A stretch of 64,000 nt of DNA from Streptomyces mirabilis (GCF_018310535.1 NZ_CP074102.1:4526001-4590000), one strand, 5' to 3'; counted from the first letter of the stretch, positions 44,473 to 54,486 are shown. Numbers and translations are program-made. Notes: generated by a model from the sequence alone, not told the origin.

Positions 44473-44964
44473 ATGGCTGACGCAGCGTCGATCATCGAGC
44501 AGGTCCTCACCGAGGCCGAGCTGGAGTGGGAGAGCCCCAAGGCGGGCTCGTACGTCGTGAAACTGCCCGGCATCCGCAAGCTCTCGACGACCGTCTCGCT
44601 GATCGTCGGCAAGCACTCCCTGTCGCTGAACGCCTTCGTGATCCGCCACCCCGACGAGAACCGGGAAGGCGTCCACCGCTGGCTCCTGGAGCGCAATCTC
44701 AAGCTCTATGGCGTGAGTTACGCGGTCGACCCCCTGGGGGACGTGTATCTGGTCGGCAAACTGCCGCTCGTCGCGGTCACGCCGGAAGAGGTCGACCGGC
44801 TGCTCGGCTCGGTCCTGGAGGCCGCCGACGGCGCTTTCAACACTCTCCTTGAGCTCGGTTTCGCCTCCGCGATCCGCAAGGAGTACGCCTGGCGGGTGTC
44901 CCGCGGCGAATCGACCCGCAATCTGGATGCGTTCACCCACCTGACCCAGCGTCCTGTGGGCTGA
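44473..44964 (+). CDS. YbjN-domain protein
   Basis: This 163-residue protein of the YbjN/type III secretion chaperone-like fold has the central pattern RKLSTTVSLIVGKHSLSLNAFVIRHPDEN and WLLERNLKLYGVSYAVD. The family binds or stabilises partner proteins; no specific role is known. It is conserved next to mshA in Streptomyces. Confidence 0.85.
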   Translation: MADAASIIEQVLTEAELEWESPKAGSYVVKLPGIRKLSTTVSLIVGKHSLSLNAFVIRHPDENREGVHRWLLERNLKLYGVSYAVDPLGDVYLVGKLPLVAVTPEEVDRLLGSVLEAADGAFNTLLELGFASAIRKEYAWRVSRGESTRNLDAFTHLTQRPVG

Positions 44965-45102
44965 ATTCCAGGTCCAGTCCAACTAAGTAGTGCATGACCC
45001 CTTCCGGGCCGAGGGTCTCAGTGGCATGCTCACCGCCGACGCAGATCTGAACGTCATTCACATCCATGGAATCCAATGGAATGCGATGGAAGGCGGGCGG
45101 GT

Positions 45103-46788
45103 ATGAACAAGGAGCACGTGAGCATCACCAGACGGGGCCTGCTCGGCAGTGCCGTAGCCGTGGCGGCCGCCACGGTGACCGGCGGACCGGCGACGGCCGC
45201 GACCGCCGTCGCGCGCCCCCATGACCCGGGCCAAGTTCCCGCCCTCTGGCGGGAGTTCACCCGCACCCCCTTCACCCACCCGCAGATCCCGTACGTCGGC
45301 AGGGCCGGCTACCGGGGCGGGTCGGCGCGCTTCCCCCGCCGCCCCGTCGTGGCCGACGTCCGCGCCTACGGCGCCGTCGCGGACGACGGCACCACGGACT
45401 GCGCGCCCGCGATCAACCGTGCCATCGCCGCTGCCGGAAGGGCCGGCGGTGGCACGGTGCTCATCCCGCCCGGCACCTTCCGTATCGACGGCCTGATTCG
45501 CATCGGCCACTCGAACGTCGTGCTGCGCGGCGCCGGCAGCGACCGTACGAAGCTGTACGCGACCAAGAACCTCACCGAGCTGATCGGCGTCTACGGCTCC
45601 CGCTACGGCGGCGACAAGTCGTCCTGGTCCTGGGCGGGCGGCCTCATCTGGCTCGCTCCCACGGCCCGTTGGGACTCCCTCGTCGCCGCCATCAAGGACA
45701 AGGCCTGGCCGTTCGAGGGCTGGACCGGCAACAAGCGCGACGAGTGGGGGACCCTGACGACCGTCGCCCCCGCCCCCCGCGGCTCCTGGTCGGTGACGGT
45801 CGCCGACCCCCGCCCCCTGAAGCCGGGCCGGCTCGTCCTCCTGCGGCTCGCCGACGACACCGGTCACACCCTCCTGGAGCACATGGCGGGCGGCGGCCCC
45901 GGTCCCGAGGCGTACTACTGGGACGACAAGACCAAGCTCACGAGTTACGTCCCCTACGAGTGGCCCGTACGCATCGCGCGTGTGCGGGGCAGAAAGGTCA
46001 CCCTGGAGCGCCCGCTGCCCCTCGACGTACGCCCCGAGTGGGACCCGCGTCTGACCACCCATGTCGAGCCGCTGACCGGCTCGGGCGTCGAAGGCCTCAC
46101 CCTGGAGGCCGTCGAGACGCCCCAGTCCCCGCATCTCCTCGACAAGGGCTACAACGGGGTCGTCCTCCAGTGCGCGTACGACTGCTGGGTCGACGACGTG
46201 ACGGTCCGCCACGTCGACAACGGCTTCGGCCTGGTCGCGGCCTCCGCCTGCACCCTGCGCCGCACCCGTGTGGCGGGCCGCGGCTCGCACCACCCGTACT
46301 TCTGCCGCGAGGGCTCGCACGACAACCTCGTCGAGGACTTCATTATCGAACAGCGCACGGTCCCGGCCCCGCCGAACACCCAGCTCCACGGCATCAACGT
46401 GGAAGGCCTCTCCTCCTACAACGTCTGGTCGCGCGGCGACCTCCAGATGGGCACCTTCGACTCCCACCGGGGCCTGCCCTTCGCCAACGTCCGCACCGAC
46501 ATCACCGTCGACAACAACGGCCGCCACGGCGGCGACGCGAGCGCCGGTCCGCTCTTCGGCGCCCGCTTCACCCACTGGAACGTACGGGTCACGAACGGCC
46601 GCGCGGGGTTGATGAAGATCGACGGTCTGGCGCCCTACTCCGCCACCGTCGGCCTCAACGAGGTGACCGAGTTCGACCAGATCGACGTCCCCGACTTCAC
46701 CGGCGACCTGCACTCCCGTCTGGAGCTGTACGGGACCACGGACGTCGTGCGCCCACGCAATCTGTACGAGGCCCAGCGGGACCTCTGA
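45103..46788 (+). CDS. Tat-exported right-handed beta-helix (pectate-lyase-like) protein
   Basis: This protein has 561 residues from the ATG at 45103. The N-terminus ITRRGLLGSAVAVAAA carries a Tat twin-arginine motif. Residues 90-200 hold the Pectate_lyase_3 start (DVRAYGAVADDGTTDCAPAINRAI, GGTVLIPPGTFRI), and the rest repeats strand-turn units typical of a parallel beta-helix (HDNLVEDFIIEQRT, TDITVDNNGRHGG). It probably degrades or binds a polysaccharide; the substrate is unknown. An earlier in-frame start at 45076 is less likely. Confidence 0.82.
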   Translation: MNKEHVSITRRGLLGSAVAVAAATVTGGPATAATAVARPHDPGQVPALWREFTRTPFTHPQIPYVGRAGYRGGSARFPRRPVVADVRAYGAVADDGTTDCAPAINRAIAAAGRAGGGTVLIPPGTFRIDGLIRIGHSNVVLRGAGSDRTKLYATKNLTELIGVYGSRYGGDKSSWSWAGGLIWLAPTARWDSLVAAIKDKAWPFEGWTGNKRDEWGTLTTVAPAPRGSWSVTVADPRPLKPGRLVLLRLADDTGHTLLEHMAGGGPGPEAYYWDDKTKLTSYVPYEWPVRIARVRGRKVTLERPLPLDVRPEWDPRLTTHVEPLTGSGVEGLTLEAVETPQSPHLLDKGYNGVVLQCAYDCWVDDVTVRHVDNGFGLVAASACTLRRTRVAGRGSHHPYFCREGSHDNLVEDFIIEQRTVPAPPNTQLHGINVEGLSSYNVWSRGDLQMGTFDSHRGLPFANVRTDITVDNNGRHGGDASAGPLFGARFTHWNVRVTNGRAGLMKIDGLAPYSATVGLNEVTEFDQIDVPDFTGDLHSRLELYGTTDVVRPRNLYEAQRDL

Positions 46789-46789
46789 T

Positions 46790-47428
46790 TCAGCCGAGCG
46801 TGTCGTACCCGACGAAGGTGAACATCCGCTCCCCGGACGGCAGCGGCCGGGGCTCACCGGCGTACCGGTGGGCCCCGACGCCGAATCCGAGCGCGGGGTC
46901 CGAGACCCACAGCCGCTCGAACCCGCGCTCCTCCAGCCAGCCGCAGACGCGCGGGACGAGGTCCGGTGCCTTGCGGTGCCGGGTCCACACGAGCGTGCCG
47001 CCCGGCCCGCACAGCTGTGCGCAGAAGCCGGCGGTGCGCTCGACGTCCTCGTCGGTGAGATTGCCGAGGACACCACAGAGCAGGACGAGGCCGGCCGGGG
47101 CTAGGTCCTGGTAGTGATCGGTCGACGCGGCGTCCCCGACGACGACCTCGACCCCCGACAGCCCCGCGGCCCCGGCGGCACGCGCCGCCACTTCCGCGTT
47201 CCGCGCGTCCAACTCGACGAGCCGCGCGCGGACATCGCCCCGGCGGGGGTGCTCGGCGAGCACGCCGATCAGGTCGCGTCCCTGCCCGGCGCAGACGCTG
47301 ACGGCCGTGAGGGGTCCCGGCGGAGCCTCGTCGAGGGCGAGCCGGATGCGTTCCTGGACGAGGGCCAGTCGCCGGCCGAGGTAGGAGTCGGGAGTGTCGT
47401 ACGCGTCGTGCCACGTATGCCAGTCCAT
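46790..47428 (-). CDS. SAM-dependent methyltransferase
   Basis: This 212-residue class I methyltransferase has motif I VSVCAGQGRDLIGVLA, an acidic residue after strand 2 (VELDARN), GVEVVVGDAASTDHY and LVLLCGVLGNL. The Trp/Tyr-rich start MDWHTWHDAYD resembles Streptomyces class I methyltransferases. It is convergent with the beta-helix gene. The substrate is unknown. Confidence 0.82.
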   Translation of the reverse strand: MDWHTWHDAYDTPDSYLGRRLALVQERIRLALDEAPPGPLTAVSVCAGQGRDLIGVLAEHPRRGDVRARLVELDARNAEVAARAAGAAGLSGVEVVVGDAASTDHYQDLAPAGLVLLCGVLGNLTDEDVERTAGFCAQLCGPGGTLVWTRHRKAPDLVPRVCGWLEERGFERLWVSDPALGFGVGAHRYAGEPRPLPSGERMFTFVGYDTLG

Positions 47429-47450
47429 GTGCGGAGCGTACCCACGGGGG

Positions 47451-48251
47451 TCACGCCGGCCCCGAGAGCGCGTAGCGCCCCGGAGTCACCCCGACCAACT
47501 TCTTGAAGTGCCGGGTGAGATGGGACTGGTCGTAGAAGCCGGTCGCCGACGCCACCTCGCCCGGCGGGCGGCCGTCGAGGAGGAGACGGCGGGCCCGGTC
47601 GACACGGCGGGACATCAGGTACTGATGGGGTGCGATGCCGTAGGCGCCGCTGAACGCCCGTACCAGATGGGCGGGATGGGCGTGCACGAGCCGGGCGGCC
47701 TCGTCGAGGCCGATGCCCTGGGTGAGGTGTCCGTCGAGGAGTTCGCGCAGGGTGCGGGCGACGGTGGGGGAGTTGCGCGGGGCGGCGGCGGGAGTGCTGG
47801 GCCGCAGATGCGTGCGCAGCCGCTCGGCGATGAGCGTCAGTCTGCTCTCGGCCTCCAGTTCGTCACCGGGGTGAGCGAGCGCGGTGTGCAACTGCCCGAC
47901 GCGCAGCCGCAGCACGGGGTCACGCAGGTCGGGCCCGTCCACCGCGGACCCGATGAGGTCCTCGCCCAGATGCGTGCCGTCGAGATAGACGACGCGCTTG
48001 CGGAAGCCGTGCGCGGTGACCGGGGAGCCGTTGTGCGGGACGTGCGGCGGCAGCAGGGACACCGTGTCGTGCGGGGTGCCGTGCTCATGCCGGTCGAGGT
48101 CGTACCGTACGGCCCCGTCGTCGACGATGAGCAGCGTCCAGGCCTCGTGCACGTGCATCGGATAGGCGTACTCGGTGAAGTGGGCGTGGAAGACCTCCGT
48201 GACACCCGGAACGCGCGGGCGCCAGGCGGAGACCTCCGGCTGAGCGGCCAT
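47451..48251 (-). CDS. AraC-family regulator
   Basis: This protein has 266 residues. A cupin-like AraC ligand domain (HEAWTLLIVDDGAVRYDLDRHEHG, LLPPHVPHNGSPV) is followed by a tandem helix-turn-helix (GLDEAARLVHAHPAHLVRAFSGAYGIAPHQYLMSRRVDRARRLL, FYDQSHLTRHFKKLVGVTPGRY). It is divergent from the DUF2000 gene across a 49-nt gap, so it probably activates that gene. Confidence 0.88.
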   Translation of the reverse strand: MAAQPEVSAWRPRVPGVTEVFHAHFTEYAYPMHVHEAWTLLIVDDGAVRYDLDRHEHGTPHDTVSLLPPHVPHNGSPVTAHGFRKRVVYLDGTHLGEDLIGSAVDGPDLRDPVLRLRVGQLHTALAHPGDELEAESRLTLIAERLRTHLRPSTPAAAPRNSPTVARTLRELLDGHLTQGIGLDEAARLVHAHPAHLVRAFSGAYGIAPHQYLMSRRVDRARRLLLDGRPPGEVASATGFYDQSHLTRHFKKLVGVTPGRYALSGPA

Positions 48252-48300
48252 GCAAAGAACGTACAAGACGGCGTCGTACGGCGGTCGGCAGTCTCGACGT

Positions 48301-48726
48301 ATGAACAGCGAACCGATCCGCTTCGACACGAAGATCGTCGTCCTGCTGCGGGACGACCTTGAGCCCTGGCAGCGTCTGAACGTCACGTCCTTCCTGGTCA
48401 GCGGCCTGGGTACGCAGGTCCCGGAGGTGATCGGGGAGCCGTACGAGGACGCGGACGGGGTGCCGTATCTGCCGATGTTCCGCCAGCCTGTGCTGGTCTT
48501 CGAGGGGACGAAGGAGGTCCTTGTGGCGGCACATGGCAGGGCGCTCAGCCGTGCGCTGCCCCGGGCCGTCTTCACGTCGGATCTCTTCGGCACCGGCAAC
48601 GACCGGGACAACCGGGCGGCGGTGCGGGCTGTCGCCACGGCTGGGCTGGATGTGGTGGGGCTGGCTGTGTACGGGCCTCGGAACGCGGTGGACAAGGTGG
48701 TGAAGGGGGCGCGGATGCATCCGTGA
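48301..48726 (+). CDS. DUF2000 protein
   Basis: This 141-residue protein (TKIVVLLRDDLEPWQRLNVTSFLVSGL, VGLAVYGPRNAVDKVVKGARMHP) belongs to the PTH2-like DUF2000 fold. It is very often encoded divergently from an AraC regulator, as here. No enzyme activity is known for it. Confidence 0.82.
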   Translation: MNSEPIRFDTKIVVLLRDDLEPWQRLNVTSFLVSGLGTQVPEVIGEPYEDADGVPYLPMFRQPVLVFEGTKEVLVAAHGRALSRALPRAVFTSDLFGTGNDRDNRAAVRAVATAGLDVVGLAVYGPRNAVDKVVKGARMHP

Positions 48727-48797
48727 GGTCGGGCGACGGCGAGGTCGTGGGCCGTACTCGGCGTGCCGGGACGGTCTTCGCCCCGTACCCGGCGGCG

Positions 48798-50051
48798 TCA
48801 GGCCGCGCTGACCTCGGGCTTGGCGACTGCCGGGCCGGCCTCCACCGCCGGTTCCTCCGTGGGCAGCCGCCGCATCAGCAGGCCGTACCCGAGCCCGGCC
48901 ACCGTGCCCACCAGCGCGCACAGCCCCCACAGCCACTCGGCCCCGAACCGGTCGATGACCACGCCGGACATCAGGGGAGCGATCAGCGCGGCGAGTGACC
49001 AGGAGAGGGTGTACATGCCCTGGTAGCGGCCCCGGCCGTGGGTCGGGGAGAGCTGGACGACCAGGCCCGTCTGGGTGGGCGCGTTGACGATCTCGGCCAG
49101 GGTCCACACGCACACGGTGAGCGCGAAGACGCCGACCGACCCGGCGAAGGCGGTGAGCCCGAAGCCGTACCCGGCGAGGACCGAGGAGATCACGAGCAGG
49201 CGGCGCGGATCCCGGTGCTGGATGAAACGGGTGACCGGGATCTGCAGCGCGACGATGAGGACTCCGTTGACGGCGATCGCCATGCCGTAGTCGGCCGGGG
49301 TGAAGCCCGCTTCGCCCATCGCGACGGGGAGTCCCACGGAGCCCTGCTGGAAGACCAGGGCGACGAGGAAGGACAGTCCGACGACGCTCATGAAGCGCCG
49401 GTCGCGCAGCACGGTCCCGAGGCCGACGTCGTCCGTGGCCTCCTTGGCCGACTGGACCGGCCGGGACTCCGGCAGCTTCGCGAAGACGAGGAGCGCGCAG
49501 GCCAGGGTCATGCCGGCCTCGATGAGGAAGCCCGCGAGGTAGCTGAACTCGGCGATGAAACCGGCGGCCATGGAGGAGACCGCGAAGCCGAGGTTGATCG
49601 CCCAGTAGTTGAGGGAGAACGCCCGGACGCGGTCCTCGGGCCGCACGATGTCGGCCATCATCGCCTGGACGGCGGGCCTGGAGGCGTTGCTGGCCATCCC
49701 GACCAGGAAGGCGACCGCGGCGATGCTCACCGGGTCGTGCATGAAGCCGAGCAGCGCGACGGACGCGGCCGTCGAGGTCTGCGCGACGAGGAGCGTGGGC
49801 CGGCGTCCGAGCCTGTCGGTCATCACGCCCGCGCCGAGTGAGGACACGACACCGCCGAGGCCGTGCAGGGACGCCACGAGACCCGCGTACGAGGCGGAGT
49901 AGCCGCGGTCGAGCGTCAGGTACAAAGCCATGAAAGTGGCGACAAAAGCGCCAAGTCGGTTGACCAGGGTGCTGGTCCACAGCCACCAGAACTCGCGGGG
50001 GAGCCCCGAGACGGTCTCTCGTGCGGCGCGTCGCATGACGGCGAGTGGCAT
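48798..50051 (-). CDS. Major facilitator superfamily transporter
   Basis: This 417-residue protein has twelve predicted transmembrane helices. The MFS loop signature between helices 2 and 3 reads GAGVMTDRLGRRPTLL, and the central loop AKLPESRPVQSAKEATDDV separates the two six-helix halves. It is probably a drug/H+ antiporter-type exporter. It is divergent from gpmA. Confidence 0.85.
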   Translation of the reverse strand: MPLAVMRRAARETVSGLPREFWWLWTSTLVNRLGAFVATFMALYLTLDRGYSASYAGLVASLHGLGGVVSSLGAGVMTDRLGRRPTLLVAQTSTAASVALLGFMHDPVSIAAVAFLVGMASNASRPAVQAMMADIVRPEDRVRAFSLNYWAINLGFAVSSMAAGFIAEFSYLAGFLIEAGMTLACALLVFAKLPESRPVQSAKEATDDVGLGTVLRDRRFMSVVGLSFLVALVFQQGSVGLPVAMGEAGFTPADYGMAIAVNGVLIVALQIPVTRFIQHRDPRRLLVISSVLAGYGFGLTAFAGSVGVFALTVCVWTLAEIVNAPTQTGLVVQLSPTHGRGRYQGMYTLSWSLAALIAPLMSGVVIDRFGAEWLWGLCALVGTVAGLGYGLLMRRLPTEEPAVEAGPAVAKPEVSAA

Positions 50052-50203
50052 CGGTCGTCCCCCACGGATGTAAGCGGCTCATGTCCTGATGGCAACTTAC
50101 GAGCGGGAGGTCTCCGGGAGCCACTCAATTAACAGATGCCGTCAACTGTCCGGCTTCCGGGCAGGGGCGCGAGGGGACGAAGGCTTCCATTACGCTCGGA
50201 CGT

Positions 50204-50965
50204 ATGGCCGACGCACCGTACAAGCTGATCCTCCTCCGCCACGGCGAGAGCGAATGGAACGCGAAGAACCTGTTCACCGGATGGGTGGACGTCAATCTCA
50301 ACGAGAAGGGCGAGAAGGAGGCAGTCCGCGGCGGTGAGCTGCTGGAGGACGCCGGCCTGCTGCCCGACGTCGTGCACACCTCGCTCCAGAAGCGCGCGAT
50401 CCGCACCGCCCAGCTCGCGCTGGAGGCCGCGGACCGCCACTGGATCCCCGTCCACCGCTCCTGGCGCCTGAACGAGCGGCACTACGGCGCGCTCCAGGGC
50501 AAGGACAAGGCCCAGACCCTCGCCGAGTTCGGTGAGGAGCAGTTCATGCTGTGGCGCCGTTCGTACGACACCCCGCCGCCGCCCCTCGCCGACGACAGCG
50601 AGTTCTCGCAGGCGAACGACCCGCGCTACGCGTCGATCCCGCCGGAGCTGCGCCCCCGCACGGAGTGCCTGAAGGACGTCGTCTTCCGCATGCTGCCGTA
50701 CTGGTACGACGGCATCGTCCCCGACCTCCTCGCCGGCCGCACGGTCCTGGTCGCTGCCCACGGCAACTCGCTGCGCGCCCTCGTCAAGCACCTCGACGGC
50801 ATCTCCGACGCCGACATCGCGGGCCTGAACATCCCGACCGGCATCCCGCTCGCCTACGAGCTCGACGCCGACTTCAAGCCGCTCAACCCCGGCGGCACGT
50901 ACCTCGACCCGGAGGCGGCCGCGGCCGCGATCGAGGCGGTCAAGAACCAGGGCAAGAAGAAGTAG
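50204..50965 (+). CDS. gpmA: 2,3-bisphosphoglycerate-dependent phosphoglycerate mutase
   Basis: This 253-residue protein has the phosphohistidine motif [10 protein letters not shown] (His of RHG at about residue 12), [22 protein letters not shown] and the second catalytic His in [14 protein letters not shown]. It interconverts 3- and 2-phosphoglycerate in glycolysis. Its C-terminal tail (AVKNQGKKK) is repeated at the far side of the following island, so the last few codons are supplied by the left attachment repeat and the enzyme is intact. Confidence 0.95.
   Translation: MADAPYKLILLRHGESEWNAKNLFTGWVDVNLNEKGEKEAVRGGELLEDAGLLPDVVHTSLQKRAIRTAQLALEAADRHWIPVHRSWRLNERHYGALQGKDKAQTLAEFGEEQFMLWRRSYDTPPPPLADDSEFSQANDPRYASIPPELRPRTECLKDVVFRMLPYWYDGIVPDLLAGRTVLVAAHGNSLRALVKHLDGISDADIAGLNIPTGIPLAYELDADFKPLNPGGTYLDPEAAAAAIEAVKNQGKKK
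50947..50964. other. Left 18-bp island repeat (attL) in the gpmA 3' end
   Basis: CCAGGGCAAGAAGAAGTA is identical to 62509-62526. With flanking bases the match is 23 of 24 (CAAGAMCCAG... type). The left copy contains the last codons of gpmA and restores its stop as TAG. Confidence 0.75.
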
Positions 50966-50979
50966 GGTTTGTGATCATG

Positions 50980-51012
50980 CCCCTGACCTGCGCATACGGC
51001 GCAGGTCAGGGG
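50980..51012 (+). terminator. Intrinsic terminator after gpmA, element side
   Basis: A perfect 14-bp stem (CCCCTGACCTGCGC with its complement), a 5-nt loop and TGTTTT. It lies inside the left attachment site and is a different hairpin from the one after the right repeat. Confidence 0.8.
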
Positions 51013-51043
51013 TGTTTTCATGGCCTGGGCCCACTGTGGGCCC

Positions 51044-51640
51044 TCAGTGACCCGGATCTTGCAGCCGGAGCGCGCGACCGATGGCGTTCCGGGCCCGGTC
51101 CTGGCTACTGGGCATGAGGTGCGCGTACACCTTCAGCGTCAGCCCCGGGTCGGAGTGTCCGAGGTACTCGCTGACCGCCTTGATGCTCTCGCCGGCGTCG
51201 AGGAGAACGGACGCGTAGAAGTGCCGGAGGGCATGCATGCCGTGCTCGCGAGCGGCTGCGTGCTCGCGGCTCTTCGCCTTCGGGATGACGTCCACCTTCG
51301 CGAGGGTGGGCTTCCAGTGGTCCTCGTTCAGCGACGTCCGCCAGACGTGTCCGCCCTTGGGCCCGCTGAAGATCAGACGCTTGGTCACGGGTTGGCCGCT
51401 CGCGCGCATCCACGGCAACGTGACCTCGACCGGCGGGAAGCGCTCCATGTGTTCCCTGAGCGCCTCCGCCACGGGATCGGGCAGAGGTACGTCCCGGAGC
51501 TTGCCGCCCTTCGGAGGCGCGAAAACGGCCTTGCTCAAACTCAGCTTGAGTTGCTGCACCACGTGCAGCGTGCCGTTGTCGAAGTCCAGCTCATCGACGC
51601 ACAGTCCGAGGATCTCGCCCTGTCGCAGTCCGCATCCGGC
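51044..51640 (-). pseudogene. C-terminal half of a tyrosine integrase
   Basis: The minus strand encodes the catalytic half of an AICE-type integrase from about AGCGLRQGEILGLCVDELDF: catalytic Arg in GLRQGE, HALRHFYAS (His-x-x-Arg), YLGHSD and the tyrosine in KVYAHL. It reads straight into the attL repeat. The N-terminal half is found 3.3 kb away on the same strand (54900-55577); only about ten residues between the halves are lost. Alone it cannot be functional. Confidence 0.8.
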
Positions 51641-51649
51641 AGTACGGAC

Positions 51650-52297
51650 TGAGTACCCCCGCCCCGCGGCGGCGGAGGACGTACCCGCCCTTTTGTCTCT
51701 GCGAGCAGAGGCGGAAGGGTGGTTGCGCACCAAGGGCACAGACCAGTGGAGCGACCCAGAGACCGGGGAACGGGCCATCGCCAAATGGCGCGGGAGATAG
51801 ATGACGGGCGTGCGTGAGTTGTGGTTGGCGAGCGTGACAAGGTGCTCGCGACCGGCAGCCGCGGATCCGTCGATCGGGACTTCTGGACGGACGATGACCG
51901 CCCTGAATCGGCGTTGTACCTGTACAAGTTGATCGTGTCGCGGGAAGCGTCCGGCCGACTGCTCGGCACACGGCTAATCGACTGGGTGTCCCGCCTCGCA
52001 GAGCTCGAAGGGCGAAGCTGGGTACGCATCGACACGTGGCGTACGAACACGGAGCTCCACGCCTACTACGAACGGTTGGGCTTCAAGCACATGCGCACCG
52101 AGGCGCCACCCCACAGACGCTCGGGGTGGCTTGCCCAACGACGGGCGGGTGAGCTGGCCTTGCCGCATGATCTCTTGTCCGTTGGCTCCATCGACGGTCG
52201 GCACGGCGATACGGATCCGCGCGTCGAAGTGCCCTCGCAGAGAGCTGAGACGCAGACCAACGGAGACTTGACCAGCGAAAAGGGAACGACGCCCTGA
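51650..52297 (+). pseudogene. GNAT acetyltransferase gene with frameshift and nonsense
   Basis: Frame 1 gives PRPAAAEDVPALLSLRAEAE, GWLRTKGTDQWSDPETGER and AIAKWRG, then stops near 51800. The continuation, after a one-base shift, is VVVGERDKVLATGSRGSVDRD, FWTDDDRP and YLYKLIVSREASGRLLGTRLI, including the acetyl-CoA loop. An in-frame TGA replaces a Trp codon after EIDDGRA. The 3' end is further altered by a repeat (copy A). The gene was a single-domain GNAT and is now broken. Confidence 0.7.
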
Positions 52298-52340
52298 CAT
52301 CAACGGCTGACATCAACAGTCACGTACACCAGTGCACAAC
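52295..52340. repeat. Island repeat copy A
   Basis: TGACATCAAC-GGC-TGACATCAAC followed by a 23-nt arm ending AGTGCACAAC. Copies B (52492-52535) and C (54895-54940) share the doubled TGACATCA core. The internal 10-bp direct repeats resemble integrase arm-type sites. Confidence 0.65.
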
Positions 52341-52491
52341 TACGTACCGATGAGGGCCCGTCATCGTGGACCGACCGCGTTGAATAGCTGGTCGAGGAAG
52401 CGGGCTTCCGAGGTAAAAGCGCCTACAAATCCGGTGATGACGCGACCGTGGCCTTCTGCCAGTGGTGGCCAGGAAAAACAGGCGGGCGGCC

Positions 52492-52535
52492 TGACATCAG
52501 CGGCCGACACCAACCGGCGTACACGTGCGCACAAC
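52492..52535. repeat. Island repeat copy B
   Basis: TGACATCAGC-GGC-CGACACCAAC followed by ACACGTGCGCACAAC; a diverged copy of the 52295 repeat. Between copies A and B (52341-52491) no gene is recognised. Confidence 0.6.
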
Positions 52536-52627
52536 GGCACACCGTTCGCACGATGAGTCCCGCGAGTGACCAGCTGGGTTCTCCAGGCGGAGAGTGGTGA
52601 TTACGGGGGCACGCCCACAAATTCTTA

Positions 52628-52762
52628 TCAGAAAGGCGGTTCGTCGGGCCATTGCGAGATGCTGACCTGAGTAGCGACATCGGCGAGCCCATCATCTTTG
52701 AGAGCACCCGCGTATTCTGACCGCTTGGGCCAAGGGATAGCTTCGAGCAGGGCGCGGTGCAT
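52628..52762 (-). CDS. Possible 44-residue ORF or gene remnant
   Basis: The minus strand encodes MHRALLEAIPWPKRSEY, then AGALKDDGLADVATQVSISQ and WPDEPPF. Its amino-acid content looks protein-like in a locally lower-GC stretch, but there is no clear ribosome-binding site and a stop lies shortly upstream. It may be the C-terminal end of a lost gene. Confidence 0.3.
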   Translation of the reverse strand: MHRALLEAIPWPKRSEYAGALKDDGLADVATQVSISQWPDEPPF

Positions 52763-52959
52763 CCCAAATCGGTTATGACGGGATCCCGCTGAGTTACTCC
52801 TTCAGGCTGTCGTCATCGTCCTCAATTGGCGTGTCGGGAAACACCGCATGGTCGCCCCGTTACCGTGCGGGGGTCGACCACAAAGGACTGCCCGGCGGCT
52901 GGCGGGTAAGGGCTCCCTCAGCCGCGTACCGGCGTAGCCCGATCGAGAGGATCTGGACC

Positions 52960-54486
52960 TTGAGCGATTTTTCCCGCCGCTACCTGCTCAGGGCGTCAGC
53001 GGCCGCCGGCGCCGGGGCGGTCGTCGTCCCGGGCCTTACGGCCGCAGGCGCGCCGGACATTGCGGCCGCGAGCACCTCGGGCCTTCTGGCCGCGAGCGAC
53101 CCGACTAAAGGGTCGTCGGGATGTCCGCCGGCGAAGCTGACCGGTCGCGTCGTCCGCCCCGGTGACGCCTCGTACACGGATGATCGCATCGACTACGATC
53201 AGCTGTTCTCTCACTACCCGCTGGTCATCGTCTTCGCCCAGAAGACCCAGGACGTGGTGAACGCCCTCACCTGGGCGCGGCAGCACAACGTCGCACTGCG
53301 GGTACGCAGCGGCCGCCACGCCCTGGAGGGCTGGTCGAACATCGACAACGGCATCGTGATCGACGTCAGCCAGCTCAAGTCGGTCCACATCGACACCGAC
53401 GCTCGTATCGCGACGGTCGGCGCCGGCCTGACCCAGTTGGAAGCGGTGACGACGCTCGCCAAGCAGGACCTCGCGGTCACGACCGGAAGCGAGGGCAGCG
53501 TCGGCTTGGTCGGTGCGACGGTCGGCGGCGGCCTTGGCCCCCTCAACCGCTGGCTCGGCATGGCCTGTGACAGCCTGATCGGGACCGAGGTCGTCGTCCC
53601 GTCGGGTCGCGACTGCGCCGAGGTGATCCATGCCGACCTGAAGGACCACTCAGACCTGCTCTGGGCGCTCCGTGGGGCGGGAAACGGCAACTTCGGAATC
53701 GTCACGCAACTCACCTACAAGGTGCACCCGCTCAAGCGCATCGCCTATGTGCAGGCGACCTGGGACGGCCTTACGGACCTGCATGGGATCTTCGATGCAT
53801 GGCAGCGTACGGTACCGTTCGCCGACAACCGCCTCGGATCCGAAGTCGAGATCCACAAGTCCCAGATCCTGCTGTTCGGGTGGCTCGCGGAGGGGTCGGC
53901 GGCAGAGGCCAAAGAGATGCTGGCCCCGATCCTGTCGGTCGGCACGCCCGATGTGAAGGTGCAGGTCGGTAACTGGGGCGACATCTTTGCGGGATCCCAG
54001 GTCCCGCGCTCGCAGGAGCCCGCCAACGTGAAGTTCTTCTCACAGTTCGCCAAGAAGCTGTTCCCGAAGAAGGCGATCGACGTCATCGGCTACTACATGC
54101 GAAACGCTCCCACGGAGGACAGCAACTACTTCGTCGATGCCTTCGGCGGGGCGATCAAGAAGGAGCCCCGCGGCGGCACCGCGTTCGTGCACCGCGACGC
54201 GATTTTCTACGGCGAGATCGGCGCAGCCTGGGGGACTCCTTCAACGGAACCAGGCGTCTGCGACCCGCTCACCTCGACGTGCCAGGCCTGGACCGCCGAA
54301 TTCAGCCAGGCGATGCGCAGCTTCGTGGACGGCGCCTACGTCAACGTGCCGAACGTCGGCATGCAGGAGTGGGAGACCGCCTACTGGGGGAGACGCCACT
54401 TCGAGCGGCTGCGCGAGATCAAGGCGAAGTACGACCCCTGCAACGTCTTCCAGTACGAGCAGAGCATCCCGCCCGCGTCACGCTGA
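52960..54486 (+). CDS. Tat-exported FAD-linked oxidoreductase (berberine-bridge type)
   Basis: This protein has 508 residues from a TTG with GAGAGGA upstream. The Tat signal SRRYLLRASAAAGAGAVVV is followed by an FAD-binding PCMH domain with the covalent-FAD His120 in RSGRHALEG and VGATVGGGLGPLNRWLGMACDSLIGTEVV. The C-terminal BBE segment ends KYDPCNVFQYEQSIPP. The Cys of the bicovalent subclass is missing (GSEGSVGLVG), so single His linkage is expected. It oxidises an unknown sugar or alcohol outside the cell. It lies inside the DNA that splits the integrase. Confidence 0.82.
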   Translation: MSDFSRRYLLRASAAAGAGAVVVPGLTAAGAPDIAAASTSGLLAASDPTKGSSGCPPAKLTGRVVRPGDASYTDDRIDYDQLFSHYPLVIVFAQKTQDVVNALTWARQHNVALRVRSGRHALEGWSNIDNGIVIDVSQLKSVHIDTDARIATVGAGLTQLEAVTTLAKQDLAVTTGSEGSVGLVGATVGGGLGPLNRWLGMACDSLIGTEVVVPSGRDCAEVIHADLKDHSDLLWALRGAGNGNFGIVTQLTYKVHPLKRIAYVQATWDGLTDLHGIFDAWQRTVPFADNRLGSEVEIHKSQILLFGWLAEGSAAEAKEMLAPILSVGTPDVKVQVGNWGDIFAGSQVPRSQEPANVKFFSQFAKKLFPKKAIDVIGYYMRNAPTEDSNYFVDAFGGAIKKEPRGGTAFVHRDAIFYGEIGAAWGTPSTEPGVCDPLTSTCQAWTAEFSQAMRSFVDGAYVNVPNVGMQEWETAYWGRRHFERLREIKAKYDPCNVFQYEQSIPPASR